Of a DNA stretch of 24,836 nt, positions 22,390-24,836 are shown piece after piece. The stretch lies in IMG/VR virus record IMGVR_UViG_3300048019_000010, positions 1 through 24,836 of that record, one strand, 5' to 3'. Source of the stretch: a virus. The notes under the pieces were generated by a model. That model saw nothing but the letters and a program-made list of their open reading frames with translations. It did no database searches and was not told the DNA's origin. The translations under genes were made by a program, and so were the position numbers. How positions within the stretch are numbered: position 1 is the stretch's first letter; each line of letters begins with the position of its first letter.

Positions 22390-22655
22390 TACCAGTTTAC
22401 TCCTTTTGTTTTCTTCATTAGTTCTATCATCTTCTTCAGATACCAGATAGCTTTCTCTGCATCCTGAATGGGGTTGTTCTTCTTGAACATACGAGAGCCA
22501 GTGTATTTAATTACGTTACCCTGACAGTAGCTCAAAGCTTCATACTCACCTAGTACATCCACGATGTAATCAATGGTTTCAATCTTACCTTCAGCGTAGT
22601 GGGGTGGACTGTTTACCATATCGTCTAGCATTGACGGTTGCTCTAGCTCATCCAT
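22389..22655 (-). CDS. DUF3310 protein (T7 gp1.7-like)
   Basis: 88 residues. VNSPPHYAEGKIETIDYIVD, then YCQGNVIKYTGSRMFKKN and DAEKAIWYLKKMIEL, is the DUF3310 pattern (N-x-P-x-H-Y near the start, GNxxKYxxR in the middle, K-A-x-W-Y-L at the end). In T7 a protein with this domain, gp1.7, has been reported as a nucleotide kinase; members this short may have another role. Start ATG after AGGAGAGG, 13-nt overlap with the exonuclease; its stop overlaps the MazG start (TAATG). Confidence 0.82.
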   Translation of the reverse strand: MDELEQPSMLDDMVNSPPHYAEGKIETIDYIVDVLGEYEALSYCQGNVIKYTGSRMFKKNNPIQDAEKAIWYLKKMIELMKKTKGVNW

Positions 22656-23359
22656 AACTTTACCTCTCCTGTGTCTGTATCATATTCACCATCACGTAGG
22701 ATACGTGCTAGCCTTGCTTGTTCGATTGCTACATCTTCTGATAAACCTTGTTTAGAAAACGCAGTGACAACTGTGTCCCATGAGCTACTAGCTCCAAGAA
22801 GTTTATGGGCAGTAACAGCCCCAACTTTAGGACAGCCTTTGTAGTTGTCTGTACTATCACCAACAAGAGTTTGGTAATAGAAGTTATAGTCTGCACCATC
22901 TTGGTCTTGTTCATATACTTCTCCATCAATCCAGTGTTTGGCAGGGATTGTGAGTAAGTCTTTGTCCTCTGACCATATGATGGTATTCGAGGTAGGGTTG
23001 CTACCAAGTATCCCAAGGACATCATCAGCCTCCAATCCTTTGTAAATTATTGTGTTGTATTTGTCAATCAGATACTGCCTAGCCCAAGGTAAAAGCATAG
23101 GCTTACGCACATCTGTTCTGTTAGCTTTGTAGTAAGGTGCAACCTCTTTACGAAAGTTGGTCTTGTCCGACAAAGCAAGTACGCAATCTTGTACAGGTGC
23201 TTCATCTGTTAGCTTGGATATCTGGTCATCAAGTCTTACAGCTACTTCATCTTCAAAGCAGTGTAGTGTCCATAAACCATTACCCCAATTTACTGGTGTC
23301 TCAGCAGAAGCACAAGCTTTGAAGGCTATGATGTCTGCATCAATGAGCAAAAGGGTCAT
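22643..23359 (-). CDS. 5'-3' exonuclease (FEN / T7 gp6-like)
   Basis: 238 residues. The metal sites of the FEN/PIN-like family are visible: Asp7 and Asp9 (LLLIDADIIAF), NFRKEVAPYYKANR (68-81, the helical arch region), GLEADDVLG (Glu110, Asp112, Asp113), SEDKDLLTIP (Asp132, Asp134) and VGDSTDNYKGCPKVG (Asp168, Asp171) leading into the helix-hairpin-helix DNA-binding turn. It would remove RNA primers and degrade host DNA, as gp6 does in T7. GGAG lies eight bases before the ATG, inside the end of the membrane-protein gene (20-nt overlap). Confidence 0.9.
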   Translation of the reverse strand: MTLLLIDADIIAFKACASAETPVNWGNGLWTLHCFEDEVAVRLDDQISKLTDEAPVQDCVLALSDKTNFRKEVAPYYKANRTDVRKPMLLPWARQYLIDKYNTIIYKGLEADDVLGILGSNPTSNTIIWSEDKDLLTIPAKHWIDGEVYEQDQDGADYNFYYQTLVGDSTDNYKGCPKVGAVTAHKLLGASSSWDTVVTAFSKQGLSEDVAIEQARLARILRDGEYDTDTGEVKLWMS

Positions 23360-23546
23360 CGTTATTCTCCTCTCTGTCTTCTCTTAGTTCTTTGTCTTTC
23401 AACTCTGCATGGGTAATCACTTTAATACCTGTCGTTACTTGTAAGTAATCAAGATATGATTCAACAATCCACTTGATACATAGTACAAAGGTAACCCCTG
23501 CAAAGCTGATGGTACAAACCATCTTGAAAAAGAAATCAAAGTCCAT
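23340..23546 (-). CDS. small single-pass membrane protein
   Basis: 68 residues. One N-terminal transmembrane helix (residues ~5-28, FFFKMVCTISFAGVTFVLCI, then KWIV) is followed by a hydrophilic tail rich in Asp, Glu and Lys (HAELKDKELREDREENNDDP). The gene is wedged between its neighbours with overlaps of 11 and 20 nt, which supports that it is translated. It could be an inner-membrane protein that acts on the host. A holin role is possible in principle, but the position among replication genes does not favour it. No family recognised. Confidence 0.6.
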   Translation of the reverse strand: MDFDFFFKMVCTISFAGVTFVLCIKWIVESYLDYLQVTTGIKVITHAELKDKELREDREENNDDPFAH

Positions 23547-24126
23547 GCTGTATGCACTCCTTTGCTTGTGCTACTGACATCTTGAACCACTCACCCCTAC
23601 GCTCTGCAATCTTACCAGCTTGCTTATGGGCAAGAGCTTCTGCCTTACGTCTGTCTTCTGTAGACACAGAGTACATCAACTTGTAGTCACGCATTGGACT
23701 GCTAGTCTGGTAACCATTGAGCCTGTCTTCTGCGTCAATAGCCATACCAATCTTTACCCACTCAGGCCATGCTGAGTTAGTAATGATGTACACCTGACCT
23801 TCTTTACTACTAGTGTAGTTCTGCAAACTAGAGAAAGCGGCATCATTGAATGACTTGTACCTACCTGCTTTCCACAGAGGGTGTGACTTAGACACGTACT
23901 TACCATTAACATACATATGAATGTTCTTCTTGTTGTGTGAGTCTAGTCTACGTCTACCGTTAGCTTGTCCGTAGTACCACCACTCACCGTCTTCAAAGAC
24001 ACAGTTAATGTTAGTGGGTGTCTGCCCAGTTACTTCCGTACTTGTAGTCACTGTCAAGTCTGCATCTGAAGTTGAACTGCTGTTCTGTGTCTCGCATACA
24101 TCGTTGAATAATTCTGCCTGTCTCAT
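23536..24126 (-). CDS. GIY-YIG-like (T5orf172 / MUG113 type) protein overlapping DNA polymerase
   Basis: 196 residues. Residues ~110-185 fit the T5orf172/MUG113 branch of GIY-YIG nucleases: GQVYIITNSAWPEWVKIGMA (VYII...KIG in place of GIY...YIG), RLNGYQTSSP, an Ala-Glu-x-x-x-H helix and ERRGEWF with the metal-binding Glu. Residues ~46-105 (DGEWWYYGQANGRRRLDS, MYVNGKYVSKSHPLWKAGRY) may be a DNA-recognition part. Residues 1-~39 are Ser/Thr-rich and encoded inside the polymerase C-terminus (116-nt overlap). AAAGGA seven bases before ATG 24126 supports this start. It is likely a homing-type or DNA-repair nuclease, unproven. Confidence 0.75.
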   Translation of the reverse strand: MRQAELFNDVCETQNSSSTSDADLTVTTSTEVTGQTPTNINCVFEDGEWWYYGQANGRRRLDSHNKKNIHMYVNGKYVSKSHPLWKAGRYKSFNDAAFSSLQNYTSSKEGQVYIITNSAWPEWVKIGMAIDAEDRLNGYQTSSPMRDYKLMYSVSTEDRRKAEALAHKQAGKIAERRGEWFKMSVAQAKECIQHGL

Positions 24127-24836
24127 CTTCTTGTCCTTTCTTAACTAGTAGCTGTACCTCATCATGTACAAACGCTACGATTGTTGCATCTAAGTTAGCT
24201 TCCTTGATAGCTTCGGCAATACGAACATACCAAGTTTTACAAATGATTGCACCACAACTTTGAAGTAAAGTATTAAGTGCGGCATGGCTGTGACGTATCG
24301 GAATGACACGTCCGTCAAGTCCCTTAATCCAACCACGTTTTTCTGCCGCATCAGATACGGCATCCTTCAGGTACTTTAGTGCAGGTAGTTTAGTTAGAAA
24401 TTTTTTCTTGATTTTCCTACCTTCACCTGAACCCTTACCAATAATCTTACCAATCTTCTCGTCACCTGCACCATACAAAAATCCATAGATGAATGTCTTG
24501 GCATTGGAACGTGTAGGTAGACCAGCCGCTTCTTGGTTTGTGGTATGCACATCACCCTCAAGGACTACCTGAGAGTAGCTACCATCATCGTATGATGCCA
24601 TGTAGTGAGCAAGGCAACGTAGCTCTAGTCCAGAAGCGTCAGCCCCCAGAAGACTATACTCATGAGGAGCATGAAACAAAGACCGACACTCAGTCCCATA
24701 CTCTGCCCCAACGCTAGGGACTTGAGCAATGTTTGGGTTGTTGTGCGTACAGCGTGAAGTAACTGCACCCATATGATTGACACGTCCATGTATCTTACCA
24801 TCCTTCTGTAGTTTAAGCCATGCTTGTTTGCCAGTA
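24011..24836 (-). CDS. family A DNA polymerase, C-terminal part (T7 gp5-like)
   Basis: The open frame runs to the right edge, so the N-terminus is missing; about 274 residues are visible. It begins TGKQAWLKLQKDGKIHGRVN, then HMGAVTSRCTHNNPNIAQVP, matching the start of the T7 gp5 polymerase domain. Motif A is DASGLELRCLA (metal Asp first). Motif B (O helix) is RSNAKTFIYGFLYG, with the Tyr that gives T7-type enzymes little discrimination against dideoxynucleotides. Motif C is VAFVHDEVQL with the second metal Asp. The end (FRCRLDSDYKYGSNWADTH) is the gp5-type C-terminus. The last 116 nt are shared with the next gene in another frame. Confidence 0.93.
   Translation of the reverse strand, partial: TGKQAWLKLQKDGKIHGRVNHMGAVTSRCTHNNPNIAQVPSVGAEYGTECRSLFHAPHEYSLLGADASGLELRCLAHYMASYDDGSYSQVVLEGDVHTTNQEAAGLPTRSNAKTFIYGFLYGAGDEKIGKIIGKGSGEGRKIKKKFLTKLPALKYLKDAVSDAAEKRGWIKGLDGRVIPIRHSHAALNTLLQSCGAIICKTWYVRIAEAIKEANLDATIVAFVHDEVQLLVKKGQEDETGRIIQRCMRDTEQQFNFRCRLDSDYKYGSNWADTH

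Noticed and set aside
23340-23546. Holin assignment for the small membrane protein
   Set aside because: One membrane segment with a charged tail is not specific, no endolysin is adjacent, and the gene sits among replication genes.

Overview
The window is part of the genome of a lytic T7-like podovirus, and every protein gene is on the minus strand. The virion proteins follow the T7 order: portal, scaffold, major capsid, tail tubes A and B, a gp13-like protein, three internal virion or core proteins, then tail fibre. Upstream of them is a replication and nucleotide block that includes a class II, vitamin B12-dependent ribonucleotide reductase. A T7-like backbone with a B12-dependent reductase is the hallmark of the marine roseophage 'cobavirus' group (Roseophage SIO1 relatives, hosts in the Rhodobacteraceae). 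That assignment comes from family knowledge, not from a database search. No RNA polymerase, terminase, integrase, tRNA or CRISPR array is visible.

Layout in the direction of transcription (right to left). Positions 24836-20168 hold the C-terminal part of a family A DNA polymerase, an overlapping GIY-YIG/T5orf172-type protein, a small membrane protein, a 5'-3' exonuclease of the FEN/T7 gp6 type, a DUF3310 protein, a MazG-like pyrophosphohydrolase and the reductase. These genes overlap and look translationally coupled; a hairpin terminator follows the reductase. Positions 20105-16834 hold two small proteins, the portal, a basic protein and the scaffold. Positions 16833-16510 are the only long non-coding gap. 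Positions 16509-15400 are the major capsid gene, followed by a strong intrinsic terminator. Positions 15360-14534 hold four small, very basic proteins, one of only 39 residues. Positions 14521-5285 hold the tail tubes and core proteins. Positions 5285-1 hold the tail fibre and a chain of related receptor-binding modules that runs off the left edge.

The outstanding feature is in the gap between scaffold and capsid. On the plus strand, antisense to all genes, there is a miniature of 23S rRNA domain IV. It carries the almost universal segments TGACACCTGCC, a helix-69-like hairpin running into TCCTAAGGTAGCGAAA, and TGCACGAATGGC, in the rRNA order. The variable helices 68 and 71 are cut out, and the element is closed by a perfect 14-bp inverted repeat. 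Keeping the conserved loops while losing the variable arms looks like a selected RNA mimic rather than contamination or a recent chance capture. I know of no description of such an element in a phage. Its expression and function are unknown.
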